A DNA stretch of 64,000 nt from Microglena sp. YARC (lineage: Eukaryota; Chlorophyta; Chlorophyceae; Chlamydomonadales; Chlamydomonadaceae), in NCBI GenBank assembly GCA_022414725.1, contig CM039462.1:80872538-80936537 (forward strand), in the 5' to 3' direction. Made by a program: the position numbers and the translations under genes. The notes under the pieces are model-generated. The model was given only the letters and a program-made list of their open reading frames with translations. It searched no databases and was not told where the DNA came from. Position 1 is the first letter of the stretch. Every line of letters starts with the position of its first letter. Below are positions 19,654-31,514 of this stretch, piece by piece.

Positions 19654-21279
19654 GGTTAACGGCCCGACCGCTGCCCGGAGACAACGCCCCTGCGCCTGTG
19701 CCAAGCGGATCTTCAGCCCTGCACAAGGTGATAGTTTTCCCTCTGACTTGCTCGACGGCTTGAGTACTGCTTTTGGCCCTGGATTGCCTACGGGTTCACG
19801 TGAGGAATCTACTCTGCGCTGCCTTGCCTACTGCCCACACAACAGCTGTTGTCTCTACTTTCCGTCCCAGATGCCCCGTAGACGCAGTCCAGAAGTCTCA
19901 GTAGATCCAAGACGTGAGTTGTACACTCATTAGATCACACAGAGCGTTGCACAATCCTCTGAGATTGTTTGTGCCAAGGAGATATTCAGAACACCAGGAT
20001 CCATTCGGATCCCCTTTTGCTGTCAACACTCCCTCCCCACTACCTCCGAACCGCACAACCAAGACTGAAGACCGACAAGCTTCACACTCCAGAACCAGGT
20101 TTGGAACCCTGCTGACTACCCTCAACAACTCCCCTTCTTCCCTTAGAGCCTTTAGCATCAGACCTAGACAGCCTGTCCCTTATCCGCCAGTTCACCACCC
20201 AGTTCCCTACCCTGCTAGCATCTGAGCAGACAAAATTCCCCAACAGACAGATGCATAGCAGCCCTTCATCAGTCTGTGGACCTCTTCTCAAGCACGTCAA
20301 CAGATTGCAGCACATGGTCCACATCTACCCCACTGTTTCTACAGCTGACAGGCCCACCCTCCAGTGGGCCATCTGCCTACAAGCAGCCATGGTCCAAGCA
20401 CATGCATGAATCATTGCCACCTGGCCCAAGATGCTCATGCATCCCATCAGCTGTGTGAACCCTGGAGGCAAAGTCATCTGTGTCAACAACCTCAGCATGC
20501 ACTGGAACCCAATGGATTTCACATTCATCAACATGCTGGACACTCCGAGGATGTCTAGGAAATCCTTCTCCACTCTCCTAAAGAAAATCCACCACCAGCT
20601 GGACCTTGATGGATACCCAGCATCTGGCACCTAAATATGCACCTATAGTTTCTTGCTCCCTATTGTTTTATCCATGAGCACTCTAGGATTAATCTGTGTA
20701 CTGCTCCCTGTACTGGTGTCTTCTACTGCCTCATGCACTGATGCCCATTTTGATTTAGATTCCCTCATCAAGTTACTGCCGTATGTCTGCAACACTCTAA
20801 TTTAGGATGAGCCCAAATTATGGGGGGGCTAGCACAGACATCTTGTCTAAACTTATTCTCCCATCTCAAATCATGTCCTACTTCTCGTAACCAACCTAGC
20901 CTGCAGCCTATCCGCAGTTTCCTTCCAGCTTTCTAGCAGCCACCCTGCAAACTAGCCTGCAGCCTATCTGCAGTTTCTCCCAGCTACCTTGCAGCCTCCC
21001 TGCTACCTAGCCTGCAGCCTATCTGTAGTTTCCCCCTAGCTTCCTAGCAGCCTCCCTGCTATCTGCTACCCTAATAGACTGACATTGATCTAAAGACCCC
21101 TGCTAATGTGCCGTGTCCCCTTGGATCCTGTTCTGAATAATTTATTATTTACAGTCTCTCCTACCAGCCATTAGTACCTCTCCCAAGTCTTGCCAGCCTT
21201 TATACTAATATAATTTCTTGATGGCCCTTAGTTAATTCCAGGAATTCTTGTGCCCAAGAATACCTTGAATTGGGGGGGA
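19654..21279 (+). pseudogene. Element B interior with degenerate gag-like frame
   Basis: The interior is only 1.6 kb. The best open stretch (about 20260-20634) reads LLKHVNRLQHMVHIYPTVST, then, after a stop at 20407, GKVICVNNLSMHWNPMDFTF and ends YPASGT at 20634. No protease, integrase or RT motif is present. It could be a decayed capsid gene; I do not recognise the family. 20640-21279 is non-coding, with repeated TAGCCTGCAGCCTATC blocks. Confidence 0.45.
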
Positions 21280-21500
21280 TGTTATTCTCCGATTACGTCG
21301 GACACTGAGTCGGCATAGTGCGCACTGGATCCTGGTGCCTCCAGGACCCGAGTTGCCTGCCGTCAGGCCATAGGCTAGCTATGGCCTGCACGTGTCTTCA
21401 GTATCTTCCTGGAGACCTCCTATTCTATATAGCCGCACGAGTTGCGTTCTTCTCTCTCTTCACTTCAGTCTTCACTGTGTAACAACTCTATTGATTGAAA
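21280..21500 (+). repeat. Right LTR of element B
   Basis: 221-bp uninterrupted LTR beginning TGTTATTCTCCGATTACG right after a G-rich polypurine tract. Confidence 0.9.
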
Positions 21501-21505
21501 CTTCG

Positions 21506-22439
21506 TACGTCCACAGCCCAGTGAAACTCAGAGAATTCAAGTTCTCCCCCTCATCAAAGATCACTAGACTCATTGGACACTCTGAGACCAGAAAGGCCTA
21601 CCGTGCAGTAGACACCAACAGCAAGATTTTTGATGTCAGAGATGTAACCTTCAATGAGAGTGAAAACCTAGCAGGACTGAAAGGATTCCTAGGACCGGAT
21701 GCACAGATCATTGGAGACTACACAAAAGGAGAAGTCTCAGGAGAGCCCAATGCTGCTCCCTACAAACACCCACCTAATCCTATGCCTGGGGGGGAATATC
21801 TATGCCACACAGCTATGACATGCCATAAACAAACCCCAACACAGTTCAGCAACCTAGCCTGGAACCACAACACAGCACGCCTCACTCCAACAATGATCAG
21901 CATGACCCTTACAACCCTTCTGAGCATGACCCTGATGATCAAAATCCTGAGCACAGCCCTGACCCGGAACCTGAGCACAACACTGCACAGAACCTAGAGC
22001 AAGATCCTCAGCAAACCAACCACCACCCAGCTCCTGACCCGACCCCTGGAGAACATGTTGAAGAAATCATTGTCCCCAGAAGGGTATCTGGCAGGACATA
22101 GCACCAGCCAGGCCAATACCAACACATGTGCCTGGCAGCTGGAGATGTCCCCATTCCGAAGAATGAGAAGGAAGCCTTATCCAGTGAACACTGTACTGAG
22201 TGGATAGCAGCCATGACAGCTGAAATGGCAGCCCTCTCTGAGATGAAGACCTGGACACTTTCAGAGCTTCCCCCTGGCTCCAAATCAATTGGCTCCAAAT
22301 GGGTCTTCGACCTCAAGCTACTAGTGTCAGGAGAGATTGATCGCTACAAAGCCAAACTTGTTGCCAAAGCATATGCCAAACGGCCAAGGATGGAATACGA
22401 TGAGGTCTTGGCGCCAGTTGCCAAACATGCGACCATCAG
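21506..22439 (+). pseudogene. Copia element A: linker and N-terminal reverse transcriptase
   Basis: Post-integrase block KITRLIGHSETRKAYRAVDT and FDVRDVTFNES (21560-21665). A low-complexity linker follows, then the RT start: EWIAAMTAEMAALSEMKTW, SKSIGSKWVFDLKL and AKLVAKAYAKR, ending in LAPVAKHATI where the 218-bp retroposon sits. Confidence 0.85.
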
Positions 22440-22657
22440 CATTTCATTTTTCGACGACGCTTCGCCATTCCGTCGCCATTCCGTAGAATGCTACACCCCC
22501 GGACCCCCCGATATCGGAACGCACTACCCCCCGACCCCCCCAGGCTCTGCGCTTCGCACTCCACCATGCTTTGGCTACGCAACTATCCTGAAATCAGGGT
22601 TGAGTAGCCCAAGTAGCTACTCAACCTGGACTACAGAAATCTGAAATAAAAAAACTG
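22440..22657 (+). mobile_element. 218-bp retroposon with 3' hairpin, 11-bp TSD
   Basis: Flanked by GCGACCATCAG at 22429-22439 and 22658-22668. The interior ends with a perfect 10-bp stem (GGTTGAGTAG 22598-22607, CTACTCAACC 22617-22626) and an A-rich tail (GAAATAAAAAAACTG). It interrupts the RT reading frame exactly: KHATI before, RFILSMAADPS after. The TTTTCGACGACGC start recurs in antisense at 42480-42553. Confidence 0.88.
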
Positions 22658-22668
22658 GCGACCATCAG

Positions 22669-23573
22669 GTTCATACTGTCCATGGCAGCCGACCCTTCAG
22701 CTTGTCTGGCGCAGCTTGAAGTCTCCACAGCATTCCTGAATGGGATTGTTGAAGACGAGATCTACTGTTCCCAGCCTCCAAGGTTTGAGAAATACCACAG
22801 AGTATGCTGAATGTGGAAATGCCTCTATGGCCTCAAGCAAGCCTCCCGCCAGTGGTACCTCAGAGTCAAGGCAGACATGATCTCCATTGGATTCAAGGAA
22901 GTGAATGTTGACCAAGGCCTCTTCATCTTGCCTGGTCCATCTTGCAGACCCCTCATCTGGGTCCTTCTCTGGGTTGACGACCTCCTGCTGCTCTCCTTCC
23001 ACAAGGACATCCTCAAGAAGTACAAAGAAACCATCATGGGCCTCTACAAAACAAGAGACCTGGGGGAGCCATCTGTATTTGTGGGATATGAGATCACCAG
23101 AAATTCCTCAGCAGGGACACTCCACATCTGCCAATCCAGGTTCATTCAGGAACTCCTCATGTCCAACAACATGCTGGCAGAGCCTGGTGGCATGAGATTT
23201 CCTATCCCTCTGCAGCCTGAGGCATCTCTCCCCAACCCAGAGAAGGGAGTTCCACCTACAGGGCTACCTATATAGCTCAAGCTGTGAACAGCCAGGCACA
23301 GCACAAACCCCATGCAAGATCACATGGAAGCTACAACTGGCATCTTGAAGTATTTGGCAGGTACACCAGACCATGGCATCACCTACACCTACTCCAAGAA
23401 GCTTATGACTGGATATTGTCACTCAGACCATGCAGCATGCCCCATCACCAGGAAATCCACAACAGGCTGGATATTTAGCAAACAAGGCGGTGCAATCTCA
23501 TGGCAATCAAAGATTCAAGCCTCTGCCTCTGCCCTCACCAGCACTGAAGCAGAATACGTTGCAGCCACCTAAG
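22669..23573 (+). pseudogene. Copia element A: reverse transcriptase and RNase H
   Basis: RT continues with ACLAQLEVSTAFLNGIVEDE and CLYGLKQASRQWYLRVK. The active site LLWVDDLLLL (about 22966) is a VDD variant of YVDD. RNase H follows near 23400-23572: GYCHSDHAACPITRKSTTGW and ISWQSKIQASASALTSTEAE. A stop interrupts at 22808 and another at 23275. The C-terminus of RNase H and the 3' LTR are missing: at 23574 the sequence passes into a MITE. Confidence 0.9.
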
Positions 23574-23735
23574 CCAGCCACTGGGCCAAGCCCCAAAACG
23601 TCAACAGACCAGAAAATCTGGTTGTGTCAGCTTCAAGGTGCTCTAGATTGCATCAGTTAATGGCTGACTACCCAAGCAGGGGAGCTACCTAGAAGCTGCT
23701 GCTAGTAGCTGAATAGGAAAGCTGTAATAATCATC
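23574..23735. mobile_element. Foldback MITE, left arm missing
   Basis: Matches the centre and right arm of the 6524-6720 family (GTGTCAGCTTCAAGGTGC; GAGCTACCTAGAAGCTGCTG). It marks the 3' breakpoint of copia A. Confidence 0.7.
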
Positions 23736-23908
23736 GCACAGTTGACTGTGGAAGCACATGATCTGTTCATCAGATGATGTATTCTGTTGTGGGAGAGAGG
23801 ACCTGGTAATTGCCATGGCATTAACCGTAATCAGAATATCCGGCTCACCAGCTCTACCAAGGACGAGTGGAGGGAATTAAGGACAAGTCATATGCAGCGT
23901 TGCAAGCG

Positions 23909-24110
23909 ACGCTAAAAATTGGCGGAGTGTGTTGGCAACGGAACGAAAGGTGGCATCGGAAGCGAGTTAGTTACGAGACCGTTGGCTGACGTGTCAGGCT
24001 TCGTCTCGGTCAAACGGTCGGTTGGTTGGTCGGACCGTCGGACGGGCAAATGGGTAACCCTGGGGGCTCCCGCCCCCTCGAAGAGGAAGCTCCGCCAAAA
24101 GCTCTGCACA
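23909..24110 (+). repeat. Dispersed repeat (AATTGGCGGAGTGTGTTGGC family)
   Basis: Shared with 37141-37440 and 50151-50355: AAATTGGCGGAGTGTG, GCAACGGAACGAAAGGTGGC, and a stretch of repeated GGTCGGT. Ends and class unknown. Confidence 0.75.
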
Positions 24111-24344
24111 CACAGTGAGTGCACGATCCTTCCCACACTACTCAAGTACGTAGGCATCGGCATATCAAACAATTTTGGTCAAAGGTGAGAATGATATCAT
24201 ATGATATTATACAAAGGCATCATATGATATTGTATTTAAATGGTAACTTTGGCCTAGTCAGACTGCCGGCATCATATGATCATATGATGACATGTTGTTG
24301 TTCCCGACAAGTGTGTACGGGAAGGGGGCCCGCTCGCCGACCCG

Positions 24345-24470
24345 CTGCTAACATCCTTTGGTGTTAGCAGAGGGGCCCACTGCACGTCTTGGGCAGCTAT
24401 AAGCTGCCTAAGACTTGGAGTACCACTCCCTTTAGGGGGTGAGCTAGTCCGCCTATGGGCGGTACTAGCT
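24345..24470. other. Four consecutive stem-loops
   Basis: Hairpins: CTGCTAACA/TGTTAGCAG (24345-24370, 9-bp stem); GTCTTGGGCAGCT/AGCTGCCTAAGAC (24386-24414, one G-T pair); CACTCCC/GGGGGTG (24424-24441, one G-T pair); AGCTAGTCCGCC/GGCGGTACTAGCT (24442-24470, one bulge). Such dense palindromes are common in green-algal organelle intergenic DNA, so an organelle-derived insert or a structured RNA are both possible. Confidence 0.7.
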
Positions 24471-24479
24471 AACCCAGAG

Positions 24480-25584
24480 GCAGAGGGCCGGTACTTGGTG
24501 GATATGCTTAAGAAGAGGCAAAGGAAGGTCATCATATGACAGAAGGATGTTTGACTGGGGCGTGTAGTAAAAATATGCACACAGACTTTACAACCAGACA
24601 AGTCTGATGCATATCAATATATTTGATCTTTAATATTTGAATATGTGTTCAGAGCATCGCGCAGTTAGCAACGTGACCAAGGGCGGGCATGGATTAGCAA
24701 TGTGCAGGAAACTGGGCTGATCAGCAAATCCAAGTAATTTCAAAATCGATGTCAGCCTTTGAGAGTTTACCTGCTTCTTGTGCATGAATGGAGGGATACA
24801 CAGACGCCAGTAATCTCACATGCACCCACCTCCCACAATAATCCAAAATCAAAAATACATCTCATGTCATGAGACCATAGCTACCACAGATCATTCCATG
24901 CAAGTTCCCATTGCGACAAACATCGCTGCAACATTCTGCAACCCCTCATTTCACATCCCTGCCCTTTGCATACCAAACAGTCATAATCTGCATTGACGGT
25001 CCATGCATCCAACATCCATTCAGTGGAATGTCCCAGTCTCGTCTATCCTCTTTCATCATCAAGCATCTTTGATTCTATCCCACTTCCCAGCCCAGCACTT
25101 GATTCCACAACTGACATCGTACCTTCCTAGACTGGTATTTCTTGTTGCATCATCCTGCTGAATCTATCCTTAGTGCATTTCCCATTCTTGAACTCTCCAG
25201 TCCTTTGCTACCTCAGAGCTGAGTGACCAGTCCTGTGCTACCTCAGCCCGAAGTCGACGACTCCTGTACAACATTCGAGCTGAATGACCAGTCCTGTGCG
25301 ATCCCAGAGCTAAGTCGACCAGTTATGTGATACCTTCGAGCTGAGTGCAAAGGCTTGCGCTACCTCAAGTACAGGTACATAGACCTGTCCTAGGATACGC
25401 GCTACCTCACAGCTGACGGGACCCATCCGCATCCGGGCCCATCCAGTTTTACTCCAGCAGTATTCATGAGTATCCGTTGGCTGTCGGTAGCAATCCGGTG
25501 CTAGAATCGCCAATCCCCCGAACCTTCTTCGAACCAATTCTTCCTGCTAGATCCTCTGATTCGAATAACGGAGGAGGGGGCGGG

Positions 25585-25622
<38 letters not shown>

Positions 25623-25992
25623 GGGGTTGGGGAGATTTTGTGATGGGAGAGCCGGATTCAAAGGTTGCGCAGAGGAGTATCGCGATTGACTAGTCGCCCC
25701 TGTTGTTCCTGGAACATAGTTGTGAATTCTCACCCTGTTCTGCTCAGTTCCAACCAGAAAAAGTATGGACAGTTGGCAACCCACGCAACGCGTGGACGAG
25801 AAATTAGTCAGTTAAGAATCGGTTAGTCGCGTCCTTTTGCTGTACTGTTTCGTTGGCGGTGCCATACTCAGCTTAAACCAATGCTAAGCATGCCACACGC
25901 CTTGCATCTCTAAGGTTGAAGCTATTGGTTGACTTATATTAGAGATTGGGACTTCGTTGGCGTGTCCTGCGAAACCTCCATCCGGCAATCCA
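24480..25992. promoter_or_regulatory. 5' flank of the TIC-like gene
   Basis: No gene seen. 25200-25350 has degenerate ~50-bp repeats around GAGCTGAGTGACCAGTCC, and 25578-25622 is a near-pure G tract. The promoter and 5' UTR of the gene at 25993 should lie here, but I could not place a TATA box or start site. Confidence 0.4.
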
Positions 25993-28900
25993 ATGGATGC
26001 CGCTATGCTTTACTTGCTGGCGCAGCAGATGCAGCACGATCCTAGTCTACAGGTAATTCCATCGATGCTTTGTCCATGTACTCATCTACTATCCGGAAGA
26101 ACTAGCTATCCGGAAGAACTAGCTCATTGACCCCTATCGCTCTCTGTTCTCCTTGCAGCAACTGCAACTACAGCAGCTACAACAGCAGGCTGCGCAACAG
26201 CACCAGTTCCAAATTCTGCAGCAGCACCTTATGCAACAACAGCAGATTCAGCAATTTCTGCTCAGTCAGGCTAAGGAACTCGATATCCTGTCTGTGCGCG
26301 TGCAAAGATATCCTCGAAGAGGTGCGCGAATGAAGTTGGAGACTAATCGAGTTTACAGGTGGCGTATTTGTAGCCTCCTTGATCTTCCCTACTCCAACTT
26401 CACCTAACCGTTGTCAATTGGTGCAGGTCCATCTCGGAAGCCGAGGCAGCTTTCCACGAAGGACCTTTGGTTTTTAGATTCTTCCGGCGAAGAGGTTGGT
26501 TCCAAAGCCTTATCTTGTCCTTCCCTGTTGCGAGTTATTTTCTGAGCTGCCACGCTTTCGGCTGTTGTTTGATGAAATACTTGCGCCGGAGATATTTGAT
26601 GATGTCTCGCTCGATTATTGGACCTAGTTTTCCTTTTTCTGTTGGCCTTAATAGCATTTGTATTCATCACTGCTACTTTTTGTTCAGGAGGAGGAGCAAG
26701 AGAACGACGTCGACGAGATTGAAGTGGCCGAAGCTTTGTTCGATCTGGCAAATATGTTCCAGCCTGGCAACGTGGCTGACAAGGACAGCGATGGTGGCAG
26801 CAGTCACAGCGCCGGGATGAAACCTTCCTCGCTAGGCAAGCGCCGGAAGGGCACAGAGGATAAGGACTCAGCTGATGGGGGGTGGAAGGGCGCAAGGGTC
26901 TCGGGCTCATCTGCTCGACGGCTGAGGACACGAGGGGGTCGGTCACCAGCCGTACCGCGTCAGAATGTTCGTGACGGGCGGTCTGGTTCGAGGTGGGGCA
27001 GCAGGTCGCGGGAAGAGGACGTACAAGAGGAGGAGCAAGAATTGAGGGATTCTGGTGATGAGTGGGAGGATGCCAAGGAGGGTGCAGGTTACTCGAACCT
27101 TCCGCAGGGGGGGCAGACGAAGGGACCAAAGAGTGGTGGTAGGGTCCCTGGTTCGTCTGGTTCCGGATCCCAGGAAGGCCTGGAGGAAGCAAAGGAGGGA
27201 AGACCCAGGTCAATCTCTGGCAACCAGCGCCAGCGCGGAGAGATCCCCCCTGAGTTGGATCCTAACAACATGGCATCTTGGGATGTGAAGGAGGAAGCAA
27301 TAGGCAACCTCCTGGCAAGCGCGGCAGGGGCTGGACCAGCATTAGACCAGGTCACTGGTCTTCCAACTACCTCGGCATCTGATGCAGAACGGATTTTCCA
27401 GCACTTAGCAGGATCTGGAGGGAGCGGTGGTGCTCTTCAGAACTTGTTGGCAAGTAACCTCGGAGGAGCTTCCTCGGCAGCATCCATGGGCCTGCCCTCT
27501 CAAATAGGCTCTGGGAATGCACAATCTCAGCTACAGGTGAGACATGCTTTCTGTTTTTGGCATAGCCCCTGCTGCTGGGGGGCGGGAGCCCCCAGGCTTA
27601 CCAATTTCCTATCTGTCCGCCTGTCTGTCTGTCTGTCTGTCAGTCTGTCTGTCAGCCACCTTCCAACCCTGGGCCTCGTAAACCCACTGCCCACCCTTCC
27701 AAACCTCGGACAGCTGAAACCTCCACACCAATTTCAAAACCACTCTCCGCCAAGTTTCTGAGTCGCTTCCGACGCGCCTAGGACTAGTCAGGTCATGATG
27801 GCTAGCTATATTGTTGATTGGTACAGATTGGTAGAGCATGAACGCTAGTTCAGTCTGTCACCTTTTTCTCCTTAGAGGGCATGGGTGAACATCACAGGGC
27901 ATGATACCCTAACCTTCGTGTGAACACATTAATATTCGCACATCATCCCATAGGTCCACAAAAAGCACACACGCTGAGCAACAACACCCACCCACCCACA
28001 CTACCCCCCCGCCACACACACACACTACCCCACACACCACACACACACTCTCTCTTCCTCCCCCCACCCATTCTCCATGGTCAGCTCCAGCTGTTTCAAA
28101 TGCTCCCCCACTAGCAGCACCGCGCTCTTGTGCGCAACTCCTCTCTGTCCCTGACATGTTTTCTCCTGAATCATCTGAATTCATTTGTGCAGGCGCTTGC
28201 TGCCAGCTGGCCGCTGCTCTCACCTGCCTTGGCTGCTCATCTAGAGGGACTTATGGGTGGCCCGGTGGCTGCCCAGCGCATCCTGATGGCTGCCGCTGGC
28301 AAAGGGCCTTCTAAAGGCATCGATCAGTCTGTCGGAGAGGCAGTTGCAGCTGCATTGGCTTCCGCCACCTCACTCCACCCAGGGCAGCATGGACCCTCTC
28401 CAGGAGCCCCTAAGACTGAGGCATGTGGACCAGTAGCAGTGTCTACCTTCCAGCAAGGAAGACTTGTACAGGGGGATCTGAACGGCCTTGCTGCTGCCAA
28501 TGGGTCAGGCCCTCAGTTGGGTACTCCAGGAGCTGGCAAAATCAAGCGATGTGCCCTACACGTGTACATTGCACATATGATTCTCGACCACCAACAGCCC
28601 CCGCAGCGAGAGCAAATTCGGCATGAAACAAGAGGTGCCACACCAGACCTGAAGGCTGAACCATTGGCTGGAAACCATGTTGGCAGAGAAGGCACTTCAG
28701 AGGGGGAGGTTGCAGCTGACAGGGCAGCAAGGCGTGGCGCAGGCCAGGCATCTGTTGGTGTAGAAGGTGCTCTAGGGACCAAGTCAAGTGGAAAGAGTGC
28801 AGTTGAGCAGGAGGAGGGTACTAGTGACAGCCCTAGGGAGGGTGAGAAAGCTGCTAGCGCATACCAGCAACAGCAAGCTCTGCTTCAGGCCCTATCCACG

Positions 28901-31497
28901 GCCATGGGGGACCCTGCCAATTTCTTGTCGTTGAAAGGTGCTGGAGGGCACAATCTACCACATGCTCTACAACAGCAACTGCTTGCCGCGGCAGCAGCTG
29001 CATCAGCCTCTGGCCATAATGGTGGGCAAGGAAACTCCTCCTCCCCTGCACCCAACCTGAAGCACATGCAGGGGTCTGTGCCGCAGGGTGCTGCTGCAAA
29101 CGGATTGGGCAATGGAATGCGGCTGCCAATGCAGTTCAATCCAGGCGGCGTTAGTAGCAGTGCCATGGCACAGTACTCAACTCTTTTCTCACAAGGCGGA
29201 ATGATGAATGGCGGACACATGAATGGGTCCCTTCTTCCCATGGGTGCTGGAGCTTCTTTACCCCATGGAATGACCAATCGCCAGGTCCTGTCGGCCATTG
29301 AAGGCATGCGGGCTAATGGACAACAGAACTCCTTTTCCTACAACAATATCCTGCAATCCCATCAGCAGGCTCACCAGATGGGCAGGGGTCAAGGCCACCC
29401 CATGTATGAAAGTGGGCTTATGCAGCAAGCTCAGGCTGGGAGCCAGGACTGGGCTCCTACGCTAGAGGACTTGAGACGCCAGATTCTGATGCAAGGTAGG
29501 CTGCACACTTGGATGTGTGTGTATATGTGTTACATGTATGTTTGTTTGTTACAGTATGAGGATGTAGTAGGGGGGGGGGGGGGGGGGGGGGGGCGTTAGT
29601 CTGGTCCTTCTTGGATATGTATGTATGTTAAATGTTAAGGCGCCCCCAGTACTTGGGGCTCCTTTACTTCTCCCATGGAAGTGGATGCCCCCAATACTTG
29701 GGGCTCCCTTACTGCCACCCTTGAAGACCTGCAGGGCATTGTGAGACTAGATAATCCTACCTAGTGAGCCGGTACCCTGCAGTGAGTAAGACCTTTGCTA
29801 GTATAGTCTTACTCGAGCACCTCTTGGGTTGCATCTTTGCATAGGCCTATGCATTTGCATCCTGTCTGTTTCCGTTCCCTTTTCCTGTCTTCCTGTTGTC
29901 TGATCATCTATATGTATGTTACAGTATGAAAATGTAGTAGGGTGGGGTGGGGGTCTCGTCCCCCTTCACATCGTACTCGGGTTGGCACCTGGTTTAGTAG
30001 CCAACAGCCGTTCAGCTACTATTGCGTGAGCCTTTATCTCGATGCCGCGCACCTTGTACACCTCTTTCGGGTCCAATTATCTTTATGTCAAGATCTTCTA
30101 CAGCAGTCGCCTGGAATCCTTGGTTGGTGCTATTCGCATTTGCACGTGCATTGGCATGGTGACTCGATATGAATCGCTGCGTCATACAGGCTGTCCCCTA
30201 ATGTTATAATCGGCACCATAATCTCAAGTTCACCTATTTCCCTTCAGCCACTTGAGGATGGCTCCAGATCCACCCCTGCAGAAATAATTATGCTAAGACT
30301 TAAAATTACTTGTGTAGCACTCTCACAATTCCAACTCCCATCTGAATCAGACAACGTTTTGATGAAGCAGTCCAAAATCTGTCTTCCTCCCCCCACACCA
30401 CTCCACCCCCTCGGTAGCACTTAAAACTTGCAGTCCATTCTTTCACGCTACGACATTTCAACCTTCTTCATGCCAATCGATTGAAAAGTGTCAGTCCATC
30501 CTGCGACAAAACCATGAAAATAAGCAGCTATGCTCCCTGTTTTTTTGTGGAAATCTGTTTGAGACGAGACACTCTGAGGTGTGCTTCTGATCTGTGCTTT
30601 TGATCATAGCCACATTCAAGCCCCTCTCACGTCGCTCCTTGCCAATTGTGTATATGTGCCGTCATCACCCCTTCCCTCCCTCCCCTCCCCTCCCCTCCCC
30701 TCCCCTCCCCCCTTGTTGCCACCGGCTACACCGAGGAGCAGCCCGGCGGCTACCTACTTGTATCTCCCCCATGTCAGCTACAGCCATAGCTGCATTAAGG
30801 CCCCTCTCACGACGCTCCTTGTCAATTGTGTATATGTGCCGTCATCTCCCCTCCCCTTTCCTCCCCTCCCCGCTTGTTGCCACCGTCTACACCAAGGAGC
30901 AGCCCAGCAGCTGCCTACTTGCATCGCCCCCATGCCAGCTTCAGCCATAGCTGCATTAGGGCCCCTCTCACGACGCTCCTTGCCAATTCTCTATCTGTGC
31001 CGTCACCTCCTCCCCCTCCCCCCTTGTTGCCACCGTCTAAACCGGAGAGCAGCCCAGCAGCTACGTGCTTGCATCTCCCCCATGTTAGCTTCAGCCAAAG
31101 CTGCATTAAGGCCCCTCTCACGACGCTCCTTACCAATTGTATATCTGTGCCGTCACCCCCCCCCACACACACACCACCCCCACCCCACCCCCCGCCCCCC
31201 CCCTTGTTGCCACCGTTTACACAGGGGAGCAACCCAGCGGCTACCTACTTGCATCTCCCCCATGCTAGCATCAGCCATAACCACATTCAGCCCCCTCCCA
31301 TACTAACTTGTGTGCTTTTGATATGTGCTTCAGGTTTACTTGGATCCGACCCCAGGTTGGGGGGAGCTGAAGCTGCGGCAGCGGCGGCAGCAGTGGCAAA
31401 CGGTCAACCTTACTCAAGTGCGAGCCCCAGAGATGCTGGCCTAGCATCTTTAGTAGCATCTGTCTCCTCCCAGCAGCAGCAGAGGCAGAGAAGATAG
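25993..31497 (+). CDS. TIME FOR COFFEE-like nuclear protein (six exons)
   Basis: Proposed exons, all GT-AG and phase-consistent: 25993-26052, 26159-26321, 26427-26494, 26688-27536, 28193-29495, 31334-31497, giving about 869 residues. Exons 1-2 encode a Gln-rich N-terminus (YLLAQQMQHDPSLQ, then a Q-rich helix). Exons 3-4 give GPSRKPRQLSTKDLWFL and then DEIEVAEALFDLANMF. The long exon 5 contains KRCALHVYIAHMILDHQQ, a block that I recall as conserved in plant TIC and TIC-like proteins (KRCATH.YIA). The C-terminus is Ala- and Gln-rich. Arabidopsis TIC is a larger nuclear regulator of the circadian clock and jasmonate response. Much of this protein is low-complexity with charged RS/RG-like stretches (about 26880-27060). 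Exon structure is well supported; function is inferred from the two short blocks. Confidence 0.75.
30600..31290 (+). repeat. Tandem ~155-185-bp repeat in the last intron of the TIC-like gene
   Basis: Four copies containing CCCCTCTCACGACGCTCCTT, then TATATGTGCCGTCA, a C/T-rich run, TTGTTGCCACCG and CATCTCCCCCATG. Copy spacing shrinks from about 185 to 153 bp as the C-rich part shortens. The open frames here are translations of the array. Confidence 0.9.
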
Positions 31498-31514
31498 GCG
31501 TCCGTCACTGATAT

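Larger units (their letters stand above)
19130..21500 (+). mobile_element. LTR retroelement B nested in copia A integrase
   Basis: Two 221-bp LTRs (left one split by an insertion). They begin TGTTATT(G/C)TCCGATTACG and share an end at TTGATTGAAA. A purine tract TTGGGGGGGA lies directly before the right LTR. GGTTAACGGCCCG directly after the left LTR is a candidate primer site. The left flank ends CTACG; the right flank is CTTCG followed by TACG, so the target duplication is 4-5 bp. Removing B restores the integrase reading frame context. Confidence 0.88.

Noticed and set aside
20325..20630. Minus-strand 101-codon frame in element B
   Set aside because: Shadow of the plus-strand gag-like frame; no motif.
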